DNA of 64,000 nucleotides from Thinopyrum elongatum. Taxonomy: Eukaryota; Streptophyta; Magnoliopsida; Poales; Poaceae. Both the position numbers and the translations under genes were made by a program. Shown here in pieces: positions 24,520 through 34,641 of this stretch. The notes under the pieces were generated by a model that was not told the DNA's origin, did no database searches, and saw only the letters and a program-made list of their open reading frames with translations. Every line of letters starts with the position of its first letter. The stretch's first letter is position 1. The stretch spans positions 215,880,526 to 215,944,525 of the forward strand of contig CM022301.1 in NCBI GenBank assembly GCA_011799875.1, in the 5' to 3' direction.

Positions 24520-26903
24520 ATGGCCGACGCACGCCGTGTCCGCGTCGAGCGTCGGGCCGCTTGTGTCGCCCAGACGATACCCGTGGGCAACGGCGCTCCT
24601 CGCCGCTCTGCCTCCCCTGTGGCTAACGCTGCCACTAACCCCGCTGCTCGCGAGCAGCAGGATTTGTCGTTGCCACCCTCCGTGCGGCATGACGGCCGTA
24701 CAGCTACTCCGTCGCCTACTCCAACCACAGCGTCGTACTCCCATGCTCGCCGCGGGCCAGCAAACACGCAGGCTGCGCTGCTCATGGCGCGCGACCTCCT
24801 GCGTTATCGCCCCGCCAACGACCTCTATGATGACTGGCTTGGCCGCATCATCGAGCTCGTCAACACCGCCAGCGAGGCCCCTGCACCATCTCGCTCGCTC
24901 CCTCCCCCACCATCTCAGGCGGGTGACGTGGCTCACGACGCACCTCCTCCTCCTCCACTACGTGGTGCCAACCCCGAGCCCAGGCGCGATGCGCCCCGGC
25001 ACGACCCACCGCGCGGAGCGCCGGCGCGCGATGAAGCAAGCTGTTAGGTGGTCCAGCGGCCGCAAGCCGATGCACGCGCGCTCCCAGCGCCGCTGTGCCA
25101 GCACCAAGACCATGCGCCGCCCGAAGCTGCGGCGCGCGGACGTCAAGGCCGGGCTCCCCTCGCCCACGCGGTGCCCGTGAGTGCGACGGGCTTCCGCGCT
25201 TTCTCCCCGGAGCTGCGCCGTGTCGTCTGGCCTGGTAAGTTCAAGTCGGATCTGCCTCCGTGCTACGACGGCACCCCAGACCCCGCGGAATTCCTCCAGC
25301 TCTATACGCTGAGCATCGAAGCGGCAAGCGGAGATGACAAGGTCATGGTGAACTGGTTCCCCATGGCCCTCAAGGATGACGTGCGCTCTTGGCTCCTGAA
25401 CCTCCCAGAGGGGTCGATCTCCTCCTGGGAGGAGCTCCGCGAGTGCTTCATCGCCAACTTCCAGGGCACACGGGACCGCGCTCCTGCAGTGGGTAACCTG
25501 CGGCGCGTGAAGCAGCAGCCAAGCAAAACCTTGCACAAGTACATACAGCGCTTCACGAATGTCCACCTCAGGATCCCAAAGGCATCGGATGAGGCCATCA
25601 TGTCAGTGTTCTCTGAAGGTGCCCGGGACATCAAGATGAAAGAGGAGCTCACGATCAACGAGGACCTGTGCTCGGCCCTGCAGATGTTCAACCTGGTGGA
25701 CAAGTGCGCAAGGGCCGAGGAGGGCCGCCTCTCCCTCCTTGAGCTTCCGAAGGCCGATCCTGAAGACAAGAAGGCCAAGGCTGAGGCAAAGCACAAGGGT
25801 CCCGCTGTGCTTGCGGCTGAACCCGAGATGAAGCATGGTCGTGACCACGATGAACCTCCTCGGGGCAACCGCCCATTCTGCATCATCCAAAACGTCCACA
25901 GCCACAACACCAACATCTGCCAGGAGCTCAGGGCCCTCCGTGAGGGGCGCCTTGGCCGCCGCCCCGAGCGGGCTGACTGTGGCTACGGCCGTGGAGGAGG
26001 CCGCGATGGAGGCCGCTGGGACAACCGCGACCCTCGCCAGGACTGGCGCGACCAGCCTCGTGAGGACCCTGGTGCGATGAGCCTCGCAACGGGCCCTGGC
26101 GTGACCAGCCTCGTGAGGTCCGTCCTCAGGGCAATGCTGGCCTCACTCCGCTGCCGCCGCCGCCAAGGAGAAATGATGACAACCGGCAAGATGATGGGGT
26201 TGGGGGCTTCCAGGAGCCTCGCGCTATCGCCTGCATCCTGGGCGGCGCTCAGGCCCCAGCCTCACATCGCATCTTCAAGCAGTTCGCTCGTGAGGTGAAC
26301 GCGGCCCTCCCCAAGCTTGAGACGACGCGTCCCCTCAAGTGGTTGAAGCACGCCATCACTTTCGACTCCATGGACCAGCTCAAGTGCTCGGCCGCCGCTG
26401 GTGCCCTTCCCATGCTCTGCACGCCCACCATTAGCAACGTCCTCGTCACCAAGACCCTCATCGATGGTGGCGCGGGGCTCAATGTCCTCTCTGTCGAGAT
26501 GTTCGAGACGCTCCAAGTGCCTTATGATCAGCTTCTGCCAACCATGCCCTTCTCAGGAGTGACCGATGGCTCCACTATCCCCCTAGGGCAGATACGCCTC
26601 CCAGTCACCTTCGGCAAGCGCGACAACTACCACACCAAGCTCATCAACTTTGACGTTGCCCACATCGGCCTCCCGTACAATGCCATCCTTGGGTATCCAG
26701 CCCTCGCCAAGTTCATGGCAACAACTCACCATGGTTACAACGTCCTCAAGATGCCAGGGAGCGGCGACATCATCTCGGTCGCCTGCGATGAGAAGGATGC
26801 GGTGCGCTCCCTCGAGCGCGCCTACCAAGCCGTAGCGGCCGACAGCCCGGACGACGAGGGCGCCGTCCCACCTTCGGAGACCACCCCCAAGAAGAAGAAG
26901 TAG
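24520..26903 (+). pseudogene. gag-protease of element D, one nonsense codon and one frameshift
   Basis: The ATG at 24520 (MADARRVRVERR) follows the primer site by about 50 bp. The frame is stopped by TAG at 25045-25047, where element E has CAG, and then continues to about 26080. The retrotransposon gag domain spans about 25190-25720 (RVVWPGKFKSDLPPCYDG, WLLNLPEGSISSWEEL, FSEGARDIKMKEEL), followed by a charged Arg/Gly-rich tail. A frameshift near 26080 moves reading to the frame that ends at 26903. That frame holds the protease: LIDGGAGLNVLSVEMFETL, with DGG where many aspartic proteases have DSG or DTG, and GLPYNAILGYPALAKFMA. The last residues are Lys-rich. Gag would form particles and protease would cleave them; this copy cannot make the full chain. 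Confidence 0.85.
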
Positions 26904-27021
26904 CTCCTTCCCAAGGGTCGTCAGGAGCCCGGAGCGCCCGCTGGCGGTGCCTCAGGCCTCGTCCACTACTGGGGTGCCTTTTCCTCTTGCATAGGAAGGC
27001 GCGCCCGGCACCCCCCTCAGG

Positions 27022-27531
27022 ATGGGCTCGGGGGCTCTCGTCTGGAGGGCCTCTGACCTGACCGGCGTGATGAGGGAGGTGTTCGGGCACCACTTGGAGG
27101 CATGCTTCAGTGCGCGCCCCCACGAGCAAGCTGCAAGGCGCGAGGCACCAGGCGCGCGAGAGTTCATCACCAAGGCGATCCAGGAGCTTCACGAGGCAAG
27201 GGCCATGCGCGGCGAGCGACGCCCCGCACGGCCTCCCAGTGCAGCTGCGGCCCCTGACATGGGCAGCGAGCCATGCGTCTGCGTCAACATCCCAGGCCTC
27301 AACAAGGCCGCTTCGCAGGACCTCTTCTGGACGTCCCATGTTGGCCGGAGTGGGGGCTACCCCTGCAACTACGTCCGCATGCCGTTTGGCCTGCTGAATG
27401 TGGGCGCCATGTACCAGTGCTTCGCACAGCGTGCAATGGTGTCTCACGAGGCCAGGCGCCAGGCGGTCATGTCAGAGGAGGTTCCGGACCCTCGTGAGCC
27501 CGGCGGGCCTCCGGAACCGCCCAGCTCATGA
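27022..27531 (+). pseudogene. Reverse transcriptase remnant of element D
   Basis: A short open stretch matches the N-terminal RT region (DLTGVMREVFGHHLEA, then CVNIPGLNKAASQDLF in place of the usual CVDFTSLNKA motif). It jumps directly to CNYVRMPFGLLNVGAMYQC, the part after motif A. About 55 residues that should hold the first catalytic aspartate (the DLxSGYHQI motif) are missing. Nothing of the YVDD/YLDD motif, RNase H or integrase follows. Element E has an RT stump cut in almost the same place. Confidence 0.8.
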
Positions 27532-29136
27532 GGAGCAACTTCTGCAGCACGCGTCTCCAGCTACCTCGATGTTCCTACAACACTGCTGCCAGGTGACGTT
27601 TTGGTTTGTTCAGATTAAGGGCGCCCATTGGGCTGCATCATCCTCAGGCTGTCAGGGTCAGCCCCTACAGTTGTACCGTTTTGCGCATGTATCAGAACTG
27701 GCTTCGCCTTTGTGAGTTTCTTAAGTATTCCAACTTGCATGTCCGGTGCTTCGTCACCATGAATGTCGCTGCGCCCTCACAACCCTGCCTGCGACCGCCT
27801 TATGATTAAGGACTGGCACGACATCTGTGGTCGGGTCTGTCCCGGCAGCGCTGTCAAATCCAAGTGACCGAGCTCTGTCCCGTGGGCCAGCCCCCGTGCG
27901 CGTCACCTCTCGGGGTCCTTGGTGCCTTGTTCTCGCACGAGCTAATAGCGTGTGGACGAGTAAGGGCGCGCGGCCCGGTTTGTATAACCGTAGTTCGGCG
28001 CTTCGCTGTTGTGGGAGCTGCGCGCCGGGTGTTTTTCCGTGGGTTCGTTGCATGAGAAGACTTGGCACGGCGTCTGTGCTCGTGTCCGTCCCTGCAGCGT
28101 CTATAAAGCCAATGGTTGAGCTCTGTCTGGCGGGCCGGTCCCATTCATGTCACCTCCTGGGGTCATTGGTGTCCGGCCTTCTCATGCGATAACCTCCGCA
28201 GAGGCATTCGGCGCAGGCCACCCCCCCGCCTCACAGGTTCCTAAAGCGCGCCTCGCGCCACAAGATTCAGGCGCAACCCGCCTTGAGGTAGGGCCTTGTG
28301 AGTCCCGCGCTGGCTCACGAGTGCCCAAATACACCTCCTCTAGTTCTGCCGTGCTAGCCACGTGTTTGAACGGGTCCGTACACACCCCGGAGTCTCCCCC
28401 CGAGGGAACTCCCACCCACGCACAAGTGGAAGCCCCATGCTCCGCGCTGGCGGATGACACGGTCGAGGAGCAACTATGCCCACGCACAAGTGGAAGCCCC
28501 ATGCTCCGCGCTGGCGGACGGCACGGTCGAGGAGAGACTATGCCCACGCAAAGTGGAAGCCTCATGCTCCGCGCTGGTGGATAAACAACTGAGGGCGCCC
28601 TAGTGGCTGCACTAACCTCAGAACAGCCTACCGTCCCTTTACCCAACCCTATCGCGCAGCTTTCCCCAACGAAGGCACGCGCGAGGGGGCTGGACACAGG
28701 GTTGTGCTCAGGCCAAGCCTGGCATGCGTCGCCTCACCAGGTCCCTAGAACCTGGTCTTCACGCGTTCCTCCCAGGCAAAAGCTGGCGAGGAAAGGTATG
28801 GAGGACTCCGGATCAACTTAGACGCTACTCACATTTCCTTCATGAGGGCTATTCGTATGTCAAGGGGGACCCCTGAGCATCGCGACTCAGGGGCCTCACT
28901 AGTCACGTAGCCCCTCGCCCCTTGGTCTCGTCCTGGTGATCCGGACGCCCCAACGGCGGTCAAGGTATGCGGGGTTGGGCCCTGCCAACGTAGAACACAA
29001 AGGCAAACAAGAAGGAAATAAAGCACGGAAAGAAAATCACAGAGTCCTAACAGTTATTACAAGCAAAAGGTGTTCCACAAATCCAAACCGAAGTTTTTAC
29101 ACCTCCAGGAGGCACAGTGAATGTTGCAGGATAAAA
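27532..29136 (+). other. Element D spacer between pol remnant and antisense gene
   Basis: This is noncoding and GC-rich. It contains two diverged copies of a roughly 120-bp module (about 27815-27930 and 28063-28180; 'GCACG(A/G)C(A/G)TCTGTG', 'GAGCTCTGTC', 'GTCACCTC'). A further copy occurs in E (39150-39265, opposite strand but the same sense relative to the element). A 64-bp tandem repeat follows at 28415-28580. I see no gene. Confidence 0.6.
28415..28580 (+). repeat. 64-bp tandem repeat, 2.6 copies
   Basis: Units start at 28415, 28479 and 28543 with CCCACGCACAAGTGGAAGCC and contain CATGCTCCGCGCTGG. The third unit is incomplete and has lost a base. It lies in the spacer upstream of the 3' LTR, where Tat-lineage elements often grow satellites. 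Confidence 0.8.
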
Positions 29137-32091
29137 TTAGGAAGAAGCGCCACCACCGCCTTGGCCGTTACCGCCGCTGATCCCGGCCGCTGGGAGCCCA
29201 TCGTCGACGTCGCTGCCGCTGACCTCTGCTGTTGGAGCCTCGGGGTTGGGAACGCAGAGGAACTTCTCCAGCAGCGCGTCCACCTGATCCTTCACGGCCC
29301 CCGTGGCAGCGGCACGGGACTCAGGAGCCACCGGGTGGATCAATGCATCGAGGTCGAAGGCTGGGTCCTGGAGATAGAGATGGCTAAAGACGTGCGTCGC
29401 AGCCGCGGTGAAGAGCGAGCGACACTCCTCCTCCAAAAAGGAGTCCACTTCAGCGGCGGCACCCTTGAGCGCTTCGGCAAGCTTGGGGAAGAGCCCAGCA
29501 AGGCCGTCTTCAAGGGTCGCCAGCGGCTCTTCCTATCCTTCCCCATAGATGGAACGCAGCGCCTCGCGAGACCCGAGCTCGAGGGAGAGGAAGGCCTCAC
29601 GTTCCACGACCGCTTTCTTCTCGGCGGCGGCAAGGATCTTCTCTCTGGCCTCCAGCTGGGCTGTCGCCTTGGAGATGTGCTGAGCATGGGACGCTTGGGC
29701 CTTGTCCACCTCCTCCTTCAGCTTGGCCAGGCGATGCCGCTCTGCAGCTTGGTCGGTGGTCACTTGGGCCAGCTTGGCATCGCGATCGGCGAGCTTCGCT
29801 TTGCGGGCCTTGAGGTCCTCCTCCTGCCGCTGGAACCGTTGGGCGTGCGCAGCCTGCTCCTCCCGAAGGGTCTTCAGCTTGGTTTCTGCCTCGTTGCACC
29901 ACTTCTTGGCAGACGCTGCGCTGGCCAGCGCCGTATCATGAGCCCCCATGGCTTTGGTGGCTTCCTTCCTGCTCTCCGCGGCGGTGGTGTCAGCCTGGTC
30001 CTAGGCCGTCCTGGCTGATGAGTTGCCCTGGAGCCACCCCGAGACAAGCCCCAGGCGTTCTCTCACAAGGCACCTGTCAGCATCTTGGAGGTCGGCCCGG
30101 AGCTAGCCGAGCACGACGAAGGCTTCCTCCAGGGCCCCGGGCCTCACCATGGGGCCACAATTCGCCAGCACAAGGGACTGACAGGAGGGCAGTGCGGGTG
30201 CGCCGACCGGCGCCGCGGCCACAGAAGCAGTGGCGTGGATGGCTTGGCGCGCCGAAAGCTCCGAGCTCCCCTCAGGCGCGACAAGGACGGACGGCTCCGC
30301 GGCCTGCCGACCGTCGGGAGCTGGATCCTCCTGAGGTTGCATCGCCACGTCCGCGGGGGCGCGCTCCACCGCGAGGGGACGAGGGATCGCCTCCTCCACC
30401 CGCGCAGGAACTGCCGCGGCAGCGGTGAGAGGCGTTCTCATGACCGGGGGCTCCTTCGGCCCTACGCTCTCCTTCCTCTTCTTCACCACGATGCCCAGCC
30501 TGGGCATCAGGAGGGGAGTGTCGTGGGTACAGTGGCAATTTATGCACAATCTAAAAACAAGGTGAGATACTTACTCGTCAGGGTCGATCCATGTTCTCTT
30601 CTTCTCCTTCTTGGCTGGGGCTGGGGCGCCCCCGCTTTTCCCTGACGCGGTCTGGGTCGTGCTTGGGGGATCGGTGGGGTGCTCCTCGGCCGGCCTCGGC
30701 GCGGTGCCGCCACTCCGTGGGACGGAAGGGTCGCCCTGAGGGATCACGGTGGGCTGAACCCCGTCAGACCCGGCAACGGCCGCCTCGTCTTCGGCTCGCA
30801 AGCCGGGCGGAGGCGGGACCGACGCCTCTCTCGCCTTGCCTGCATAAGGGAACCCCCCGGAGCGGACACCGCCGCACCTTTCTTCGGGGTCGGCCGGTCG
30901 AATGCAGGCGGCGTCCAGGGGGAAGGCCTCGGCCTCCTGAGGACCCTGGTGGGGTGCGGGGAGTGCGCGGCCGGGGGCTCGTCAGCGTCGTCGTCATCCG
31001 CAAGGCTGCGAAGGAGCTCGCTTCGTGACGGGGGGATATCTCCGCCACGTCATCCTCAGTCGCCTCCGAGTCCTCCTTGCCCTCTTCGTCAGTGTTGTCG
31101 CTGGAGGACACCGGCACCGGGGAGTTGGGGCGCTCGGGTGGCACGAGCCCCAGCTCGTTGAAGACGGGCATGGCAGCGATCAACGCCTCCCTGTCGGCGT
31201 GGTGGTACAGTAGGACGTAGGCCTCCGGAAGGTCCCCCGGCTCGCCGTCGAGCAGGATGTTCACGGCCTTATCCAGCTTCTCGCCCGTTAGGCTCTCCGA
31301 GCGTAGCCTGATGTCATCCATAGCACCCCGGAACTCCCACATGGGGTGCGTGTGCCACTGGAGCGGGGCCAGGCGCTGCGTCAGGAACTCCTTTACGAGC
31401 ATGCCCCCCCCCCCCCCCCCCGTGAGCGCCTTAGCATCCATGTCCAAGGTCATCTTCCTCATGACAGGCCCCGCCATGGGGTCGGAGAGCTTCTCGTGGC
31501 TCCACCTCTCGAGCCGTTCGGGCAGCGCGGTCGGCAGCTCTAGCCGCTCATTGAGGCCCTTGGTGTCCATGAAGACCCAGCGGCGCCGGAAGCCTTCCAC
31601 CTTCTTGCCAGCCTTCAGAAGCACATTGCCCTTATGGACCACAATGAAGGACACGCAGCCGGAGCGCTGTGTCTGGTCGTGCATCCGCAGGCAGAAGAAG
31701 TGCCGGAGGAGCGGCACAGAGGGCCTCATGCCCACAAAGGCCTCGCAGTAGAAGGCAAAAATGGACAGGAGGAGGATGGAGTTGGGCTGAAAGTGCAGGG
31801 CCTGGACCTGGCAGTGGTTGAGGACAGCGACGAAGAACTCAGAAAGGGGGGGACGAGTCCCGCAAAGATGATGTGGAGGAAGAAAGGATAAACCGTCCGC
31901 GCCAGGGTCCGCTACTCGGCGGAGCCGGCCCAGATCACGGTCTCCTTCCACTCGTTGTCGTCGCTCGCCGTTTGTGGGAGAACAAGGGCGAAGTGCCCCT
32001 CCTCGGTGATGGAGGACGCGTTGAGTGCTGGCGCTGGGGAGGAGGAAGAGATTGCGGCCTCCGACGCGAGCTTCGACTTCTTGGGAGCCAT
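29137..32091 (-). pseudogene. Antisense gene of element D (Transposase_28 / 'putative gypsy type transposon' family)
   Basis: The minus-strand ATG is at 32091 (MAPKKSKLASEAAISSSS). Then comes a stretch typical of the plant family Pfam calls Transposase_28 (FFVAVLNHCQVQALHFQPNS, LLSIFAFYCEAFVGMRPSVP, LLRHFFCLRM, WVFMDTKGL), ending near 30764. Downstream are an acidic linker (SSSDNTDEEGKEDSEATEDD), a coiled-coil region rich in Lys, Glu, Ala and Gln (29949-29533) and a C-terminal part (29448-29137, ending GGNGQGGGGASS). A GTAAGT donor near 30570 and a TTTTTAG acceptor near 30552 suggest introns. Pieces lie in different frames and a C-run (about 31406-31421) interrupts the frame, so it is decayed. 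The function is unknown; despite the domain name no transposase activity has been shown. The same type of gene in J keeps clear exon borders. Confidence 0.75.
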
Positions 32092-32407
32092 CTCCAGGGT
32101 CGCCAGCACCGGAGTAGGAGAAGGAAAGGGGAGAAGCGGAGCGCGATTGGATCTGGGGAAGCCCTCAATGGAAGGAAGGGGGTCTGAGGTAAGGCGGAAG
32201 GGAGCAATGATGGCTTAGCGACGTGCGCCAGTCTTTTGTCAGTCGGGGCAGTTGTCGAGGCAGCGTGGGGAAGCGGAGGCATCCGCGTCCCGTCAGGCAC
32301 CACACGTCGGCCTGGCCCGCAGGCGGTTGGGGCCGACGGTGCTTCACCCTTGCACTTTGGCTTCACCTCGAAGCCAAGCCCGAGCGCGCCTTGGGCCCGG
32401 GGGCTAC

Positions 32408-33278
32408 TGTCGGCGTTCTGGGAACCAGGGTACCTAGACTTACCTGCCTGCAGCCCATGGTGTGGCTCCTTCGACGGTCTGGCACGGTCCATCTGCAAGA
32501 CTACCAAGACGAGACCCCCGCGAGGGCCCCCTGCCCTCGCGAGGCGGACGACACCAAGACCTCCAGAGGAGCGGCCTCCCCAAGCTGCCTCCTGAGGAGT
32601 GGAGTTTCCTATGCAAGTGCCCAGCCTCACGAGGCTGCGATGATGTGAGCCATGACAACCAAGGCCAGGCGGGCACCAGCGGGTGTAGAGGAGACAGTTT
32701 CCCTTTCGGTGCTAAGGGAGCAAGGACAGACGTGGGTTCCCAAGGAGCCCTCCAAAGGTTTCCTTTCCTGTGCAACGAGACCAAGACCATGAGCTCGGCA
32801 GGACGGATGTCATCGCTGAGCCCACTGCTGCGTCACGACCAGAAGCTTTGCAGGAGAAGACCACCTTTTGTCAGGATAGGGTGTACCTCTTGTCCCCTTT
32901 CAAATTGGCCGTTGTGGAATCCCTTCCCGCCTAAGTTTCCAGGGAAGAGGACCGAGGCCACTATAAATATAGGTTAGCTACCACCGTAGAAGGGGTCGAC
33001 TGATTCTCACCCCCGAGCCCTCGCGAGGCAACTGATCCACTGTACTAGTTCATCCTCAACCTCCTCGTGAGGCCAATCCACCACAAAGCAGGAGTAGGGT
33101 TTTACACCGCAAGGTGGCACGAACCTGGGTAAACTGCCGTGTTCATCTTCTTCCCCGCTCACGCGAATCCGGTTAGGCTAGGCTGTAGGGCAATGAGCTC
33201 GAGGCTTGAGAGGTTGAGATATTCACACACGCCCCAGAATTCAAACCTTCTTGGGTCTGCGGAGCCCTGAATCAGACA
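32408..33278 (+). repeat. Element D 3' LTR
   Basis: This is the second LTR of D, 871 bp, with TATAAATA at 32962-32969. The polypurine tract lies directly upstream. The ACCCC target duplication follows at 33279-33283 and element B resumes with CCAATACAA(T)CCATAG, as in element A near 2755. Confidence 0.9.
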
Positions 33279-33283
33279 ACCCC

Positions 33284-33713
33284 CAATACAATCCATAGAT
33301 TCATCAAAACAAGCAAACAATGCAACGAAAACAGAATCTATCAAAAATAGAACAGTCTGTAATGATTTGAACAATGACCATACTTATGTAAATCCAAAAA
33401 TTCTGATACATTAGGAAAACATGGGAAATTGGTATATCAATCATTTGTAAAAAATTCATAAATTTATCACGTTCCAGTGAATCTCAACAATTATGCTACT
33501 TGGCGCAAAAGTTTTTGTTTTCTCACATAATCAAAGCAACTATCATCCAATTCATTCCAAATGCTTTACTTGGCACAAACACTAATTTAAACACAAAAAC
33601 ACAACCATAACAGTAGCATAATTGTGCACACACCAAAAAACAGAAAAATAACAAAAAAACTAAGATAGCTATTGGGTTGCCTCCCAACAAGCGCTATTGT
33701 TTTACGCCCCTAG
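33284..33713 (-). other. Element B internal DNA between D and its ORF
   Basis: This noncoding DNA of element B resumes after D. It matches element A at 2752-3210, including the GGTTGCCTCCCAACAAGCGC stretch (33676 on; A has it near 3150) that ends the shared part just before the coding region. Confidence 0.7.
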
Positions 33714-34431
33714 CTAGGCGTAATGCATAGTTTCAAGTGTTGTCATCTTTAGTTTTCGCATCATTGGGTACGGGTTCATCAGGAGGCTTTTCAAAAATAA
33801 TGGAGAACACATATTAACCATGATTTTAACATTATTGAAGCAACCTTCCTCAAACCCTTGTTGGTTTCCCTTTACTATCCAAGAACATTGTTTGTTAATG
33901 CCATTGAAAATTTGTTGGATGATATGTATAGAGGGGAACTTCCTTTTTAGTATTTTCATCAAAGGTATGATTATCACGAAATAAATGTCACAATAAATAG
34001 TCCTCCTCATACAAAATTTCATCTATGATCGGATGTTCATGGCTCATATTATAAAAATCAAAGATCTCTCTAGCCTCACATACTATATAGTCAAATTCAT
34101 TCATAAGGATGAGAGTAGCTATCTTCTTAGCCTTAGGGTTGTTAATAACGGGTAACTCATAGAACAACCTTTGCAAAGTAGGGTGAGTACACATAAATTT
34201 TCTTTCAAGTTTAAGAACAAGCGTTGAAATAGCCTCAACATAACTCTTGGTTCTTTTTAGAATAGGAATATCACTACAAGCCAATGTTCCTGTGCATTTA
34301 AAGGATTCTTGGATAACACTTTTACCTATAATGTTCCCATTCCCCGCAAAAAAAAATTTAGAATCCAAATTTTGAGGAATTTCAACTCTAGGAATGTTAC
34401 CATCCTCTTTCTAAATAACAAACTCAGACAT
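33714..34431 (-). pseudogene. Unrecognised ORF of element B, in the place of gag
   Basis: The minus-strand ATG at 34431 (MSEFVI) is followed by TAG at 34411-34413. The same frame then runs open to TGA at 33988-33990, about 147 codons in all. Homologous-looking but stop-rich sequence continues to about 33714. The product is hydrophilic, with the segments FAGNGNIIGKSVIQESFKC, LKLERKFMCTHPTLQRLFYE and LILMNEFDYIVCEAREIF. It has no gag helices, no zinc knuckle, no protease motif and no membrane segment that I can see. It starts about 200 bp from the primer site, where element A has gag, so it is probably the only gene this subfamily carried. I do not recognise the family and make no functional claim. 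Confidence 0.55.
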
Positions 34432-34610
34432 GGTAGCAACTTCAAGCAAGAAAACAAACACACAAGCAAAAAGGCAAACAGAAAATGTTTTGTGTTTTTG
34501 TGAAAATGTTTTAGAAGTGGGGGAGATGAAAATGAGAGGCAAATGATGAATAAAAGTAAATGCAAGGAGACGAAAGTTTATGCGATGGTACTTGATAAAT
34601 GTTGATGATG

Positions 34611-34630
34611 TCTCCTCGGTAACGGCGCCA
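34611..34630 (-). other. Primer-binding site of element B
   Basis: The minus strand reads TGGCGCCGTTACCGAGGAGA starting 11 nt inside the LTR border at 34642. It resembles the tRNA-Asp-type site of element A. Confidence 0.75.
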
Positions 34631-34641
34631 GAAATTCTTCC

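Larger units (their letters stand above)
23580..33278 (+). mobile_element. Element D: Tat-lineage Gypsy element with deleted pol and an antisense gene
   Basis: The LTRs are 23580-24448 (869 bp) and 32408-33278 (871 bp), with TGTCGGCG...TGACA or CAGACA ends. An exact ACCCC duplication (23575-23579, 33279-33283) shows it inserted into element B. Plus-strand order: LTR, primer site, gag, protease, a stump of RT, a 1.6-kb spacer with repeats, an antisense gene (29137-32091, minus), polypurine tract GGCCCGGGGGCTAC (32394-32407), LTR. An antisense gene between pol and the 3' LTR is known from Tat-lineage elements such as Grande and RIRE2. RNase H and integrase are absent and RT lacks its centre, so D is non-autonomous. 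In the first 210 bp aligned by eye the LTRs differ at about 9%. Confidence 0.9.

Noticed and set aside
24455..25566. Long overlapping frames on both strands of the GC-rich gag region of D
   Set aside because: They are antiparallel shadows of the gag frame in a GC-rich stretch. Only the frame 24520-26080 has retroelement motifs.
30018..31891. Several plus-strand frames of 80-165 codons
   Set aside because: They mirror the minus-strand antisense gene of D, have no family motifs and owe their length to high GC content.
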